DNA of 64,000 bases from JABFSA01 sp963827515 (GCA_963827515.1 CAWHBF010000008.1:190713-254712); one strand, 5' to 3'; shown: positions 1 through 8,834, counted from the stretch's first letter. Notes: generated from the sequence alone by a model not told the origin. A program made the numbers and translations.

Positions 1-72
1 GAAGCCAACCCCGCGGAGCCCGCGGTGATACTCACCGTCTGGGGCGGCGGCTACAAGGCGGCCGATGTCTGA
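1..72 (+). CDS. Response regulator, C-terminal end (partial)
   Basis: The window opens in frame with the last 23 codons of a protein ending ILTVWGGGYKAADV. This is the recognition wing of an OmpR/PhoB-type winged-helix domain, where family members usually end TVwGvGYkf. The stop codon overlaps the start of the following sensor kinase (ATGTCTGA). The coupling supports a cognate two-component pair, with this protein as the DNA-binding output. The receiver domain lies outside the window. Confidence 0.75.
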   Translation, partial: EANPAEPAVILTVWGGGYKAADV

Positions 73-1634
73 TCTCCGCTGGTACCGCAGCCTGTACTGG
101 CGTATCGGCCTGGGACTGTTCGCCTTTCTGGCCCTGATGCTGGCCGCCCAGGGCGCCTTGTTCCTGTGGATCACCGATCGCATCGCCGGTTCGATGCCCG
201 CAAGCAGTCCTCAGCGCCTTGCGGAGCTGGTGTCGTCCGACATCAGCGTGGCACTCTCCGACGACCCCACCCTCGATCTGACGGAATACGTCCGCGCGCA
301 GTACGGCCACGTATTTCAGGCGTTCGTGGTCACCATGCGGGACGGGCGTACCGTCACCAACGACGAGGACGTTCCCGAGGGCCTGCTCGACAACTTGCGC
401 GCCGACGCCGAACGACGGTTTGAGTTCCCGCTTCGGCGATTCCCGCCGCGCGAATTCGGTCGTGGCGCAGGATTCCCCGGCCGAGGCGGCGGGCCTCGCG
501 GAGAAGGGTTTCCGCGGCGTTCACGGTTTCCAGACGGGTCGCCCGAGTCCGCCGCCGCCGACCCGAGCGATCGCGAAGGCCCCAATCGCCCGCTGGTGCC
601 TCGCGGCAACCTCGCACCCATCATCGTGGGCAATGCACTGGTCGGCGAAGTGGCCGTTATCGCCGGGGGACCTCCGCTTTCGCGCATCGCCCGCGAGCTC
701 GGCCCGACGATGGGCGTCGTGGGCGGCGGCATTCTGGCGGTTGGGGTCGCGCTGATCGCGTTCGTGGTCTTCGGCCCCGTGCGCCGTCGCTTGAAGCACG
801 TGCAAGATGCGACGGAGCGACTGGGCCAGGGCGACCTGCAGGCACGTGCACCGGAACAGGGGGGGGACGAAGTGGCGGCGGTCGCCAGCTCGTTCAATCG
901 CATGGCGGCGGAGCTGGCCGCGCGAGCCGACGCGCTCCAGTCATCGGATCGAACCCGGCGCCAACTTCTGGCGGACGTGTCGCACGAGCTGAATACACCG
1001 CTCACGGCGATGCGCGGCTACCTCGAAACCCTCTCGATGCCCGACGTGAGTATCGACGCCGCCACGCGACAGCGGTATCTCGGCATCGTCACGGAGGAAT
1101 CGTACCGGCTGGAGCGGATCGTCGGCGACCTGCTCGATCTCGCTCGACTCGAAGGCGGAGGCACGGCCATGCGCCGGACCATCGTCGACGTGCCCGCGCT
1201 TTTCGAGCGCGTTGCGAAGCGGCACGAGCGAGAGATGGCGGACCGCAACGTTCGGCTCGTTCTTAGAGGTCGCGGCCGGCGCCGGAAACGATCGCCGGCG
1301 ACCCGGACCGCCTCGAACAGGCGGTGCAGAACCTCGCGGCCAACGCCCTGCGTCACACGCCGGACGGCGGTTCCGTCCACTTGTCGGCCGACGCGCGTCG
1401 ACACCAGCCGTCCGCCTGCGCGTCAGCGACACGGGGCCAGGGATCGCGCCCGAGCACCTGCCGAAAATCTTCGACCGGTTCTACAAGGTCGACGTCTCGC
1501 GGAAGGCGGCCGGCGGCAGCGGTCTCGGGCTGTCGATCGCGAAGGCCATCGTGGAGCGCCACGGCGGCACGATCACCGCCAGCAACGACAACGGCGCGGT
1601 CTTCGAGATCCTCCTGCCAGCCAAACCCGTCTGA
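65..1634 (+). CDS. HAMP-domain sensor histidine kinase (frameshifted)
   Basis: Membrane sensor kinase, partner of the upstream response regulator. A first membrane segment lies at about residues 12-37. A periplasmic part follows with an unusual Gly/Arg/Pro-rich stretch (about residues 118-185), then a second membrane segment (about 215-240), a HAMP linker, and the HisKA phosphoacceptor motif LLADVSHELNTPLTAMRGYL. The ATPase domain is split over three frames. LEVAAGAG is in frame 3 from about 1265, EQAVQNLAANALRHTPDGG (N box) in frame 1 from about 1285, and VSDTGPGIAPEHL and GGSGLGLSIAKAIVERHGG (G boxes) in frame 3 from about 1410. All catalytic boxes are present, so the shifts look like one- or two-base sequence errors (one in an AAA run) rather than decay. 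The start is fixed by overlap with the regulator stop. Confidence 0.85.
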
Positions 1635-1641
1635 CCCCACA

Positions 1642-1718
1642 GGCCACAGAGTCACGGAGACACAGAAAACGATCAGGACTAAAACCTGATATCTCCGTGC
1701 CTCTGTGTCTCTGTGGCC
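1642..1718. terminator. Inverted repeat between convergent genes
   Basis: Left arm 1642-1665 (GGCCACAGAGTCACGGAGAC...) pairs with right arm 1693-1718 with only a few mismatches across about 24 bases, around a loop of about 27 bases. It sits between the convergent sensor kinase and porin genes, so a bidirectional terminator is the simplest reading. The GGCCACAGAGACAC core also resembles an intergenic repeat seen in many environmental bacteria (recollection, not checked). Confidence 0.5.
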
Positions 1719-1737
1719 CGTACAGGTGAAGAAGCCG

Positions 1738-2865
1738 CTAGGGCAGCTCAATCTGGAGCCGCGTACCCACCACGAAGTAGGCTCGCTGCTCCGGAGCATT
1801 GGGAGCAGACCTGGGCTCGGAGAACCATTCGGCGCCGGCGTTCCCGAGCAAGCGGAGCCACGGCGTCACGCGCCAGGATCCGCCCAGCGTCACGGCGTGC
1901 ATCCCCCGGGCGCGGACGTCAGTCGCTCGCGGTCGCACGCTGTCGGCAGTAGTCTTCGGTCCGATGTCGTCGAACGTCATGTAATCGTGGCCAAAGACGA
2001 TGTCGCGCCCGCGGGCGAAGCGCCACCGCGCCGTGAGGTTTGTCCCCAGCCCAACGATCGCCGGAAGATCCTCATAGTCCAGACCTTGCTCATGGCGTTC
2101 GTCGCGGACGCGCAGCGCTTCAACGGTGAACTGCCATGCGCCAAGAGTCCATTCGACGTCTCCTCCAACCCGGTCCCGGCGCCCCTGCACATAGACGTCT
2201 TCATAGAAGCGGTAGCCGGACGGTGAGCGCCCGTTGAGTCCGTTCTCGGGACCGCTGTCGAGCGAAGAGAGCCTTCCGGCGCTCCCGTAGGCTGCGACGA
2301 TGAGATTGCCGGTCGGTTCCCATTCGACACGGCCAGCCGCGGTGGCGCCTGCCCGGTCGTTTTCACCGTTGGCGTCTCCTGCGAAAAGCCCCACGTGGTA
2401 GTCGACGCGCGGGCCCAGACGGCCGAGGAGGCTCGCACCTACATCACGCGTGGCGGCCAGCGAGGTGGCGAGCGCCGCCCGCTCGAGAAAGTCCATGTTA
2501 CGAGCAGACGTCTGGTACGCGCGGCTACCGGGCAGCTTGAACTGGCCCGCACGAACCCGATACGCCCCTACGCGAATCTGCGCGTATGCATCCTTGACAA
2601 GAACTCCGTCGTCGTCGAGCGGGTCGATGCTGAACTCGAACGACCACGGGCGCCAGGACCCTTCAACTCCCGCGCGAAGACGCCTGATCTCCACCGTGTC
2701 CCGATTCAAGCGTCCAGTGCCAGGGCTGACCGCCCAGTCAGGGAAGGAGCGGACATCGAGTTGCACATACCCCGTCGGCGTCAGCTCGAATTCCCCGGCC
2801 GGCTGCTGCGCAACCGCCACCGACGGCCAGAGCCCTGCGAGCAGCAGAGCGGTGGCTCGAGTCAT
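1738..2865 (-). CDS. OprP/OprO-like phosphate-selective porin family protein
   Basis: Outer-membrane barrel of about 375 residues. The chosen start (MTRATALLLAGLWPSVAVAQ) begins with a clear signal peptide cleaved after AVAQ. A longer in-frame reading up to 3210 lacks a signal and overlaps the upstream gene, so it was rejected. Features typical of the porin O/P family are FELTPTGYVQLDVR at the mature N-terminus, repeated amphipathic strands, VRAGQFKLPGS, and a C-terminal strand ending RLQIELP. The start ATG overlaps the stop of the DUF4956 gene by one base (TGATG), so it is translationally coupled. Its place behind a polyphosphate polymerase suggests phosphate or polyphosphate passage, but the substrate is inferred. 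Confidence 0.75.
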   Translation of the reverse strand: MTRATALLLAGLWPSVAVAQQPAGEFELTPTGYVQLDVRSFPDWAVSPGTGRLNRDTVEIRRLRAGVEGSWRPWSFEFSIDPLDDDGVLVKDAYAQIRVGAYRVRAGQFKLPGSRAYQTSARNMDFLERAALATSLAATRDVGASLLGRLGPRVDYHVGLFAGDANGENDRAGATAAGRVEWEPTGNLIVAAYGSAGRLSSLDSGPENGLNGRSPSGYRFYEDVYVQGRRDRVGGDVEWTLGAWQFTVEALRVRDERHEQGLDYEDLPAIVGLGTNLTARWRFARGRDIVFGHDYMTFDDIGPKTTADSVRPRATDVRARGMHAVTLGGSWRVTPWLRLLGNAGAEWFSEPRSAPNAPEQRAYFVVGTRLQIELP

Positions 2866-3527
2866 CACCCGACCACCATGCTGTCCGGTCCATCGAGCGT
2901 AACAAGTAACGTGTCGTCTATGCCCGCCATCGCATTCATCGCCTGCACCAGGGCGACCTTGCCGCCAGGCTCTTTCAGCCTCACCTGATACGCGTGCTCC
3001 TGCGTCGCGTCGGTGGACTGGCGCACCCGTATTAGATCGAACGAGTGACAATGAACCCGCAGAGCCATGCCGATCGTCTCGGGCTCGTGAGATACCGTGG
3101 TCCTTAATGAGAGGATGGCATCGAATGTCTCCGATTTCGCGAACCAGGGACGCGACACAAGCACGGTGGCCGCGAGAAAGACCGTCGTGCCGCCGACGGC
3201 CACGGCCCACGCGTACGAACCGGCCGCCACACCGGTCGCCAGTGCCGCGAAGGCGAAGATCAGATCGCGCGGATCCTTCAAGTCGCTGCGGAACCGAATG
3301 ACGGTCAGCGCCCCGACGAGCCCAATGCCGCGGGCGATGCTGTCGCCGATGGACAGCACGATCATGGCCGACACGATCCCGGCCATTGCGAGGGTCTGCG
3401 CGAACACTCGCATGTTCGGCACATCCCGGTGAAGGCTGGCGTAGACGAGCGCGACGGCCCCCGACAGCAGAAAGGCCGCAAGGAGAGCGGTCAGCGGCAG
3501 GACCGATTGAACGACGATCTCACTCAT
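2865..3527 (-). CDS. DUF4956 domain-containing membrane protein
   Basis: Inner-membrane protein of 220 residues with about four hydrophobic segments in the first 140 residues. The family signature is GLVGALTVIRFRSDLKDPRD, followed by FAFAALATGVAAGSYAWAVA. The C-terminal 80 residues are soluble and resemble a small alpha/beta domain. DUF4956 proteins are known to co-occur with VTC-domain and CotH-type genes, as here. The biochemical role is not established, and association with a membrane polyphosphate-synthesis complex is an inference. The start overlaps the VTC stop by four bases (ATGA) and the stop overlaps the porin start. Confidence 0.85.
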   Translation of the reverse strand: MSEIVVQSVLPLTALLAAFLLSGAVALVYASLHRDVPNMRVFAQTLAMAGIVSAMIVLSIGDSIARGIGLVGALTVIRFRSDLKDPRDLIFAFAALATGVAAGSYAWAVAVGGTTVFLAATVLVSRPWFAKSETFDAILSLRTTVSHEPETIGMALRVHCHSFDLIRVRQSTDATQEHAYQVRLKEPGGKVALVQAMNAMAGIDDTLLVTLDGPDSMVVG

Positions 3528-4261
3528 GCAACTCGACTCCAGGCTCCATGCTGACGAACCGCGTCGGCGTACTTCGAGAAGGAGACTCTATAGGGCGCCA
3601 GATGGCGAAGCAGCGTGGCCATCCAGGCGGGGGGATGCGCCGGGTACTTCAGCTCTACGATCGTCACGGCCTGGCAGCCGTGCCGGGCCGGCAGCACCAA
3701 CGATCGCCATCGATCCGGCGATGCAACGAGATCGGGCCGCGACGTCGCCTGACACACGATTCGACGGTCCGCGGTCACGGCAACCTCGCCGGCGGCGCCG
3801 GCGGCGCGCAGCGCTTCGCGCAGGCAACTCACCAGCAGCGTGGGGCACGCCCCGTATGCGCGGCAACGCGCCACGAATTCGTCGCGTGCGGCGTCCGGCG
3901 CGCCGCTATTCGGTACGCGATTGCCGCCGGCTAGAAGCTCTGCGAGGGCGGCGGCCGGAAGCTCGGCACGAGACTTCCGCCGGACACGCCCGGAATTCTC
4001 CTTAACTTCCGCGAACAGGCGGTCGCCCGGTTGTTCTCCGTATCCGCGGACCCTGAGCTTGAAACGATGCCGCCGCCGCTGCCGGTACCACTGATAGAAC
4101 GTGAGCTGAGGCGAATCGAGATAGAGCGATGTCACGCGTTGAAGCCCGGATACGCCGCGATCCGGGCCAAGAAAGGCACGCGACCAGTCGAGCGCCTGCG
4201 CCGCGATCGCTTCAGGCACGGCGTGTTTCACTTCGACGCGGTCCACCATGCCAAGGCTCAT
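3524..4261 (-). CDS. VTC-domain polyphosphate polymerase
   Basis: A 245-residue soluble protein of the VTC family (catalytic domain of yeast Vtc4, a tunnel-shaped enzyme that extends polyphosphate from ATP). Recognisable strands with basic and acidic tunnel residues are VTSLYLDSPQLTFY, RHRFKLRVRGYG, LFAEVKENSGRVRRKSRAEL and TIVELKYPAHPPAW, ending with the SFSKYADAV helix. It overlaps cotH upstream and DUF4956 downstream by four bases each, so it belongs to a single translationally coupled operon. Bacterial VTC genes next to DUF4956 and CotH genes are a known arrangement. Polyphosphate synthesis here is inferred from the family. Confidence 0.85.
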   Translation of the reverse strand: MSLGMVDRVEVKHAVPEAIAAQALDWSRAFLGPDRGVSGLQRVTSLYLDSPQLTFYQWYRQRRRHRFKLRVRGYGEQPGDRLFAEVKENSGRVRRKSRAELPAAALAELLAGGNRVPNSGAPDAARDEFVARCRAYGACPTLLVSCLREALRAAGAAGEVAVTADRRIVCQATSRPDLVASPDRWRSLVLPARHGCQAVTIVELKYPAHPPAWMATLLRHLAPYRVSFSKYADAVRQHGAWSRVA

Positions 4262-5898
4262 CGCGAGGTCGCCAGTGCCTGGCGGACTGCGACGGCACGT
4301 CCCTGCACATAGGAGACGACGGCCGAGAGTGCCTGCGTGAATTGCGCCGGTGAATCGATGAAGGTTCGTCCAGGCTGCTCGCCTTCAGGGTCGACGACGA
4401 ACGGCGCGATTAGCGCGTGTTGGGCCTGCATCCGTGACGACAGGGCTCCGGACTCGAACACCGTTGCGAGGACTTCTTCGACGTGCCGTCGATACGCGGC
4501 CCGGTATACCGGGTCATCGAGCAGATAGCGGATGAGCGGCCACGACGCATCGACACGGTCGTGAAATAGATCGAGTGCCGTACCGGTTGCCGCATTTCCG
4601 CCGCCCATGTTCGCGTTGAGCGACAGGTCGTGGTCCCACGGGATCCAGAAGAGCCGGTCCCGATGGCGAGGACTGCCGTACACGTAGTAGTTGTGAGGCG
4701 AGAAGCTGCCGTAGGTATCTGTGTTGCCAACCACCGTATTGACGGCGAGCCATCTGAGAAAACCATCGACGGCGAACCGAGCCTCGAGCCGCACGCGCCA
4801 GGCCGCAGGGCTCGTCCGCGGCTCGTTCAGTACGGCGATCGCCTCCTGCACGTCGGTCCAGTCCTCGTCTTCTTCGTTGGTCTTCTTGGAGAAGTCGTCC
4901 GCTACGAATATGCGCCAGCGGGCGCCAGTACCTGCCGGCTTGTAGAGATTGCCGTCGCCGCTGCCAAAGAGCGTTGAGAGCATCGGCTCATCGGGCACTT
5001 CGACAAACGTATAGAGGCCCAGGTAGTTCATGCCGGCGCCGCGATCCAGGAACACGCGAACGAACGCGGTGCGCGCCGCCGGCACGCCGGCCTCGCGAAA
5101 CAGATCGCCGACGACTTTGGCCCTGAGGTACGAGCTATCCTGCGAATTGTTCGTAAGGTTGATGTTGGGGAAACCGAAGAAGGTCTGGTCGCGGATCTCG
5201 GGATAGTCGTCCTCGAGCTCGTCGAAGTTGAGACGGAACGGCAGCTTCTCCACGCCGCTCCGCCACGAGTTCAGTAGGCTCGAGTTGCCTTTCAGGCGCA
5301 GGCCGACATGCCTGAATACGACACCGTCGAACGTGATGTTCGCCGGGACATAAACGGGGTTGCGTGGTAGGAGCTCGACGTCATCACGGCCACCCACACC
5401 CCCGACCACACCGCCTCCGCCCATTCCTGGCGCGGGAACGGGGTTGGGGTTGCCGCCCGGGAACGGGTTGAGCACGCCGGGCAGTGGCGTGCATGAGAGC
5501 CCGACGCCCATGGGTAGCTGGGTGCATCGTCCGCCGGTTGGCGGATTGCCGAACTGGCAGACACTCCCTTCGACCAGACCTGTGCATGCCGCGCTTCGAA
5601 GAGGGTCCGGTGGCAGACCTCCCTGACGACCGCCACCCTCCACGCCGGGGGCGCCAACCATCTCGGCCATGTCGGCTCTCAGACGCTCCCAGTCGGCTGA
5701 TGCTATCTGGATGTCGAGCCGCTTCACGGTGTTCTCTGGGAACACCCGCGCGTAGTCGGGTGTGGCATTCCGTCCATGTGTGTCATCACGCCACCCTTGC
5801 TGGGCGGCCCCGGCAACGACAAGAACACTCGGCAAGGTCGCCGCGATGAGCGCTGCCACAAGGCGGCGCATGCCGCGACGTCGAATCGGACTGTTCAT
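4258..5898 (-). CDS. CotH-like protein kinase family, exported
   Basis: First gene of the VTC operon, 546 residues, with a signal peptide (MNSPIRRRGMRRLVAAL..., cleaved near AGAAQ). CotH proteins have an atypical kinase fold; Bacillus CotH phosphorylates spore-coat proteins. The matching core is LRLKGNSSLLNSW, NLTNNSQDSSYLRAKV, FVRVFLDRGAGMNYLGLYTF, a catalytic-loop region NTVVGNTDTYGSFSPHNYYV, and the metal-binding WIPWDHDLSLN. A Gly/Pro-rich insertion at about residues 130-170 holds four cysteines (CTGLVEGSVC, CTQL, SCTPL), likely an exported disulfide loop. The target is unknown; a partner in envelope phosphate metabolism is inferred from the operon. Confidence 0.85.
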   Translation of the reverse strand: MNSPIRRRGMRRLVAALIAATLPSVLVVAGAAQQGWRDDTHGRNATPDYARVFPENTVKRLDIQIASADWERLRADMAEMVGAPGVEGGGRQGGLPPDPLRSAACTGLVEGSVCQFGNPPTGGRCTQLPMGVGLSCTPLPGVLNPFPGGNPNPVPAPGMGGGGVVGGVGGRDDVELLPRNPVYVPANITFDGVVFRHVGLRLKGNSSLLNSWRSGVEKLPFRLNFDELEDDYPEIRDQTFFGFPNINLTNNSQDSSYLRAKVVGDLFREAGVPAARTAFVRVFLDRGAGMNYLGLYTFVEVPDEPMLSTLFGSGDGNLYKPAGTGARWRIFVADDFSKKTNEEDEDWTDVQEAIAVLNEPRTSPAAWRVRLEARFAVDGFLRWLAVNTVVGNTDTYGSFSPHNYYVYGSPRHRDRLFWIPWDHDLSLNANMGGGNAATGTALDLFHDRVDASWPLIRYLLDDPVYRAAYRRHVEEVLATVFESGALSSRMQAQHALIAPFVVDPEGEQPGRTFIDSPAQFTQALSAVVSYVQGRAVAVRQALATSR

Positions 5899-6030
5899 TC
5901 AAGCAAAATGAGTGTGATGAAGGACTGTGGCAGAAGTGTGGCAACCCGTAGACATTCGTAGGTCACACGCCGGCCGAGAGCCCCTCTGAGTCCCATCCAG
6001 CGCGACCGTTTCTGCGGGGGCTCATAGGTG

Positions 6031-6059
6031 TTTGACACGGGCTAGTCCTTGGACTATGG
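6031..6059 (+). promoter_or_regulatory. Sigma70-like promoter
   Basis: A perfect -35 hexamer TTGACA (6031-6036), a 17-base spacer, and TATGGT (6054-6059, four of six matches to TATAAT). It points toward the gene at 6223, with a leader of about 160 bases containing hairpins. Nothing else was seen in the rest of the 5899-6222 intergenic stretch. Confidence 0.5.
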
Positions 6060-6133
6060 TTGCCGGCGCTTCAGGTCGGAGACTTGGAGGAGACATACGG
6101 CGGACGGTTTGGCCTAGTCCGCTTTCCAGTTGT

Positions 6134-6190
6134 ACAGTAGTGTCCGCCTTCAGGCGGACCGAGAAAGGCCGGCTGAAGCCGGCCACTACG
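6134..6190. repeat. REP-like double hairpin
   Basis: Two adjacent short palindromes, GTCCGCCTTCAGGCGGAC and GGCCGGCTGAAGCCGGCC, lie in the leader of the gene at 6223 and are followed by a CTCTAG. This resembles the other GC-rich hairpin elements in the window. It may be a repetitive intergenic element or an RNA leader structure. Confidence 0.45.
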
Positions 6191-6222
6191 TACAAGCGCT
6201 CTAGCTGGAAGGGAGCTGACAG

Positions 6223-6982
6223 GTGAGCCACGCGCGCAAAGGCAGCAGCAGAACCACAGTGAAATGGATCGCCACAGGCGCCATGGCTTTGGCCGTCGTC
6301 GCGGTCGTCGCGCAACATCCCTCGACATACCTCAACGCCCAGTCGGCGGCCCCCTCGTCGGCTGTTCCCAAGCTCTCGGGCCTGTGGCATCGAAAGGGAC
6401 CGCTCAATGGGAAGCCCAATCAACAGGCGGTGCCGACGAACAGGGCGGCTGGGTTCGACAAGGCGTTCGACGATGCGCTGAACCCCACGTACGACTGCAG
6501 CGCCACGCCCATACCTGGGCTCATCAACGACAACTACGACTTTGGGATTACGCAGCAAGCGGACCGCGTGATCATTCGTTACGAGAAGATGGACATCGTT
6601 CGGACCATCTGGCTGGAGGGACACGGTCATCCACAACCAGAGAAGAACGACTACACCAATCAGGGGCACTCGTTCGGCCGGTACGAGGGAGACCGCCTGG
6701 TGGTCCAGACCACCAAGTTCGCGTTCGATCCCAGAGGCTTCTCTGCCAACCGCTGGATTCCAGGGTCCACGATGAAGAAGATGACCGAGCGGGTACTGGC
6801 GCGAGGGTGACACCTTGAAGCTGGATTCGGTGTCGGAGGATCCGCTCACGTTGAAACAGCCGTACCACTACGGCTGGGAGTGGACGGTTCGGACCGAAGA
6901 GCTGACGCCGTACGACTGCGACCCCGAAGACTCCAGGTGGGGGGCGCAATGGCACAAGTCGAAGTATCCAGCTGACAAATAG
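6223..6982 (+). CDS. Secreted conserved protein, copy A (frameshifted)
   Basis: Member of the exported family recurring in this window (motifs: LSG.W near the mature N-terminus, a mid-protein Gly-Asp-Thr/Arg-Leu-Val strand, and one cysteine in each half). GTG start after GGAAGGGAG; an N-terminal hydrophobic segment serves as signal. YDCSATPIPG holds the first cysteine, GRYEGDRLVVQTTKF the central motif, and YDCDPEDSRW the second cysteine. The frame breaks at about 6791, where CGGGTAC replaces an expected CGGTAC. Removing one G restores MTERYWREGDTLKLD to the TAG at 6980. It heads the plus-strand group and is followed 27 bases later by a DUF6152 gene. Function unknown. Confidence 0.75.
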
Positions 6983-7009
6983 GGGTCAGTCATTGCGGGG
7001 GCTAAACAG

Positions 7010-7441
7010 ATGAGACGCTCACTACGAACCCTGTCGGCGGCGCGAGTCGCCGTGGCCATCCTCGTGGTGGCGCTCGGATGGGCTGCGGAGGCACTCGCGC
7101 ACCATTCCACGTCGTACTACTCCAAGGAACAGAAGGATTTCGTCAAGATCCAGGGCAAGGTCGTCCGGTGGGAGTTCAGGAGCCCCCACAGTCAGATCTA
7201 TCTCGAAACAACGGACAAGGACGGCAAGGTCGTCGTGTGGCGATTCGAGAGCACGCCGTCTGCATGGCTCATCCGCGAGGGGTTCAAAGAGGAGTCTCTC
7301 AGCGTTGGCGATATCGTGACCATCGAAGGGTTCCCGATCCCCGGCCAGCCCTTTGCCTGGCTCGGCAAGGTGACCAAGGCTGACGGAACGAGATTGCTGC
7401 CGCAGCGATCGTCCGCGACACCGGACTGGTGGCAGCCCTGA
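7010..7441 (+). CDS. DUF6152 family exported protein (copy 1)
   Basis: A 143-residue protein with an N-terminal signal segment ending at ALAHHSTSYY, the His-His that marks the mature start of the DUF6152 family. The family pattern follows: VKIQGKVVRWEFRSPHSQIY, KDGKVVVWRFE, and LSVGDIVTIEGFP. The fold is predicted to be a small all-beta (OB-like) domain in the periplasm. The family has no established function. This copy is more divergent than the next (RSPHS for the usual TNPHA) and ends with a Trp-rich tail (DWWQP). It is co-directional with a second copy 38 bases downstream. Confidence 0.85.
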   Translation: MRRSLRTLSAARVAVAILVVALGWAAEALAHHSTSYYSKEQKDFVKIQGKVVRWEFRSPHSQIYLETTDKDGKVVVWRFESTPSAWLIREGFKEESLSVGDIVTIEGFPIPGQPFAWLGKVTKADGTRLLPQRSSATPDWWQP

Positions 7442-7479
7442 GGACGCAGGCGCCAATGAGGACTTCAGGAGGTTTTCGC

Positions 7480-7878
7480 ATGCGGACGACATTCGGACTG
7501 CTCGTGGGCGGTTTCGGCCTCTGCTGCCTGGCGGAGGTCGTCGTTGCCCATCACTCGTTTGGCGTGGAATACGACATCAACAAACCGATCAAGGTCTCCG
7601 GCACGGTGACGAAGCTCGAATGGACGAATCCCCACGCCCACCTCTACGTGGACGTCGTCGATCAGAAGGGGACGAAGGTGAGCTGGAACTTCGAGATGGC
7701 GAGCCCGAACATCCTCGAGCGGAACGGCTGGACCAGGAGGGCCGTCAAGGCGATGGACACCGTGGTCGTCGAGGGCTATGCGGGCCGGGTGGATGCGAGC
7801 CGCGGGATCGCGAATTCGATCAAGTTCGAGGACGGTCGCGCTCTCTTCGCGGGTGCGCCCGATCAGCAGAACAAGTAG
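7480..7878 (+). CDS. DUF6152 family exported protein (copy 2)
   Basis: The start is chosen at 7480, behind a strong AGGAGG site, giving 132 residues; longer in-frame starts at 7429 and 7456 were rejected. A signal peptide ends at VVAHHSFGVEYDINKP. Typical DUF6152 motifs are VSGTVTKLEWTNPHAHLYVD, VSWNFEMASPNILERNGW and VVVEGYAGR. It is very close to the copy at 18063 (WNFEMASPN, EWTNPHA), suggesting recent duplication. Together with copy 1 it lies between secreted proteins A and B, in keeping with pairing throughout the region. Function unknown. Confidence 0.88.
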   Translation: MRTTFGLLVGGFGLCCLAEVVVAHHSFGVEYDINKPIKVSGTVTKLEWTNPHAHLYVDVVDQKGTKVSWNFEMASPNILERNGWTRRAVKAMDTVVVEGYAGRVDASRGIANSIKFEDGRALFAGAPDQQNK

Positions 7879-7888
7879 CGCGTCTGCT

Positions 7889-8016
7889 AACAAGGCGGGT
7901 CCGCTACGCGGAACCCGCCCTACTCAAGCGGGTACGTAGGCCGGGTGCGGCGCAGCCGACCCGGCGGAAGTAACACCGAGTCCGCAGGCCGGGATCCGGC
8001 GAAACCGACCCGGCGG
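7889..8016. repeat. Cluster of GC-rich REP-like hairpins
   Basis: Three palindromic units lie between genes. One is GGCGGGTCCGC...GCGGAACCCGCC at about 7894-7919. Two are related GGCCGGG...CCGACCCGGCGG hairpins at about 7942-7965 and 7988-8015, each followed by AAG or GAG. The last two are imperfect copies of each other. They separate DUF6152 copy 2 from secreted protein B and could stabilise or attenuate the mRNA. Confidence 0.55.
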
Positions 8017-8027
8017 GAGCAAGCAAA

Positions 8028-8834
8028 GTGAAGAGACTGCTGGTCGGGATAATCGCCGCGTTGACGCTGACGTTGCTGGCGCAATCCAGAAACGCCGCAC
8101 AGGATGTGCCGTTCCGCGCCGGAGGAACCACACCGCTCGCGACCAACGCCAACGCACCCGCACCGCGGATGGCCGACGGCTCAATCGATCTCTGGGGCAC
8201 GTGGGTCGGCGGCGGTCCTATCGACGACATCGAGCGAGACGGCGGGATGAAGCCCGGCGAGCTGGACAAGATCATGCTGCCGTGGGCCATCACGCTCAGG
8301 AACTCGCGGAAGGATCCCGAGGACCCGCACAACTTCTGCCTGCCCATGGGTGTGCCACGACAGGCCGGCGCGTTTCCCTGGCGGTTCGTGCAGTATCCGA
8401 CGCACAAGGCCGCGACGCACATGTTCATCCTCTGGGAAGGCTTCCGCAACTATCGGCAGATTTTCATGGACGGCCGCAAGCACACCGAGGATCCCACGCC
8501 AACCTGGTTCGGCGAGTCGATCGGACGCTGGGAAGGCGACACCCTGGTGATCGACTCGATCGGATTCAACGACAAGTGGTGGTGGGATCGCCGCGGCACG
8601 CCGCACACCGAGCAGCTCCACATCATCGAGCGGTGGACGCGCGTCACGTTCGGCACCCTGAACAACGAGGTCACCATCGACGATCCAGGGGCGTTCAGCA
8701 AACCGTTCACGCTGCGCTTCAGCGCGAAGCACAGCGCCCCTGGCGACGAGCTGAAGGAATACATCTGCGAGGAGAACAACCAGTTCGGCCTTGCCGGCGG
8801 CCATCCCAATCCATATAGGGCTGAGCCGAAGTAG
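8028..8834 (+). CDS. Secreted conserved protein, copy B
   Basis: Intact 268-residue member of the exported family. GTG start; signal peptide VKRLLVGIIAALTLTLLAQS. Motifs in order: IDLWGTW near residue 55, NFCLPMGVPRQ (first conserved Cys), FRNYRQIFMDGRKH, SIGRWEGDTLVIDSIGFNDK (central signature), LHIIERWTRV, EVTIDDPGAFSKPFTL, and YICEENNQ (second Cys). It is closely similar to copy D at 18520 (MDGRKHP, DTLVIDTVGFND, CEENNQ). No enzyme motif is recognised. The paired cysteines suggest a periplasmic disulfide (inference). It precedes the first TonB receptor by 130 bases. Confidence 0.85.
   Translation: MKRLLVGIIAALTLTLLAQSRNAAQDVPFRAGGTTPLATNANAPAPRMADGSIDLWGTWVGGGPIDDIERDGGMKPGELDKIMLPWAITLRNSRKDPEDPHNFCLPMGVPRQAGAFPWRFVQYPTHKAATHMFILWEGFRNYRQIFMDGRKHTEDPTPTWFGESIGRWEGDTLVIDSIGFNDKWWWDRRGTPHTEQLHIIERWTRVTFGTLNNEVTIDDPGAFSKPFTLRFSAKHSAPGDELKEYICEENNQFGLAGGHPNPYRAEPK

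Noticed and set aside
316..1005. A 229-codon minus-strand frame opposite the first sensor kinase
   Set aside because: Arg/Ser/Pro-rich composition with no domain; it mirrors a well-supported kinase gene in GC-rich DNA.
1738..3210. Long N-terminal extension of the porin frame
   Set aside because: The first 115 residues are Arg/Gly-rich shadow sequence antisense to nothing conserved and overlap the DUF4956 gene; the signal peptide starts at residue 116.
7889..8016. Riboswitch or tRNA in the hairpin cluster
   Set aside because: Simple GC palindromes repeated in tandem, with no conserved loop or T-arm sequence.
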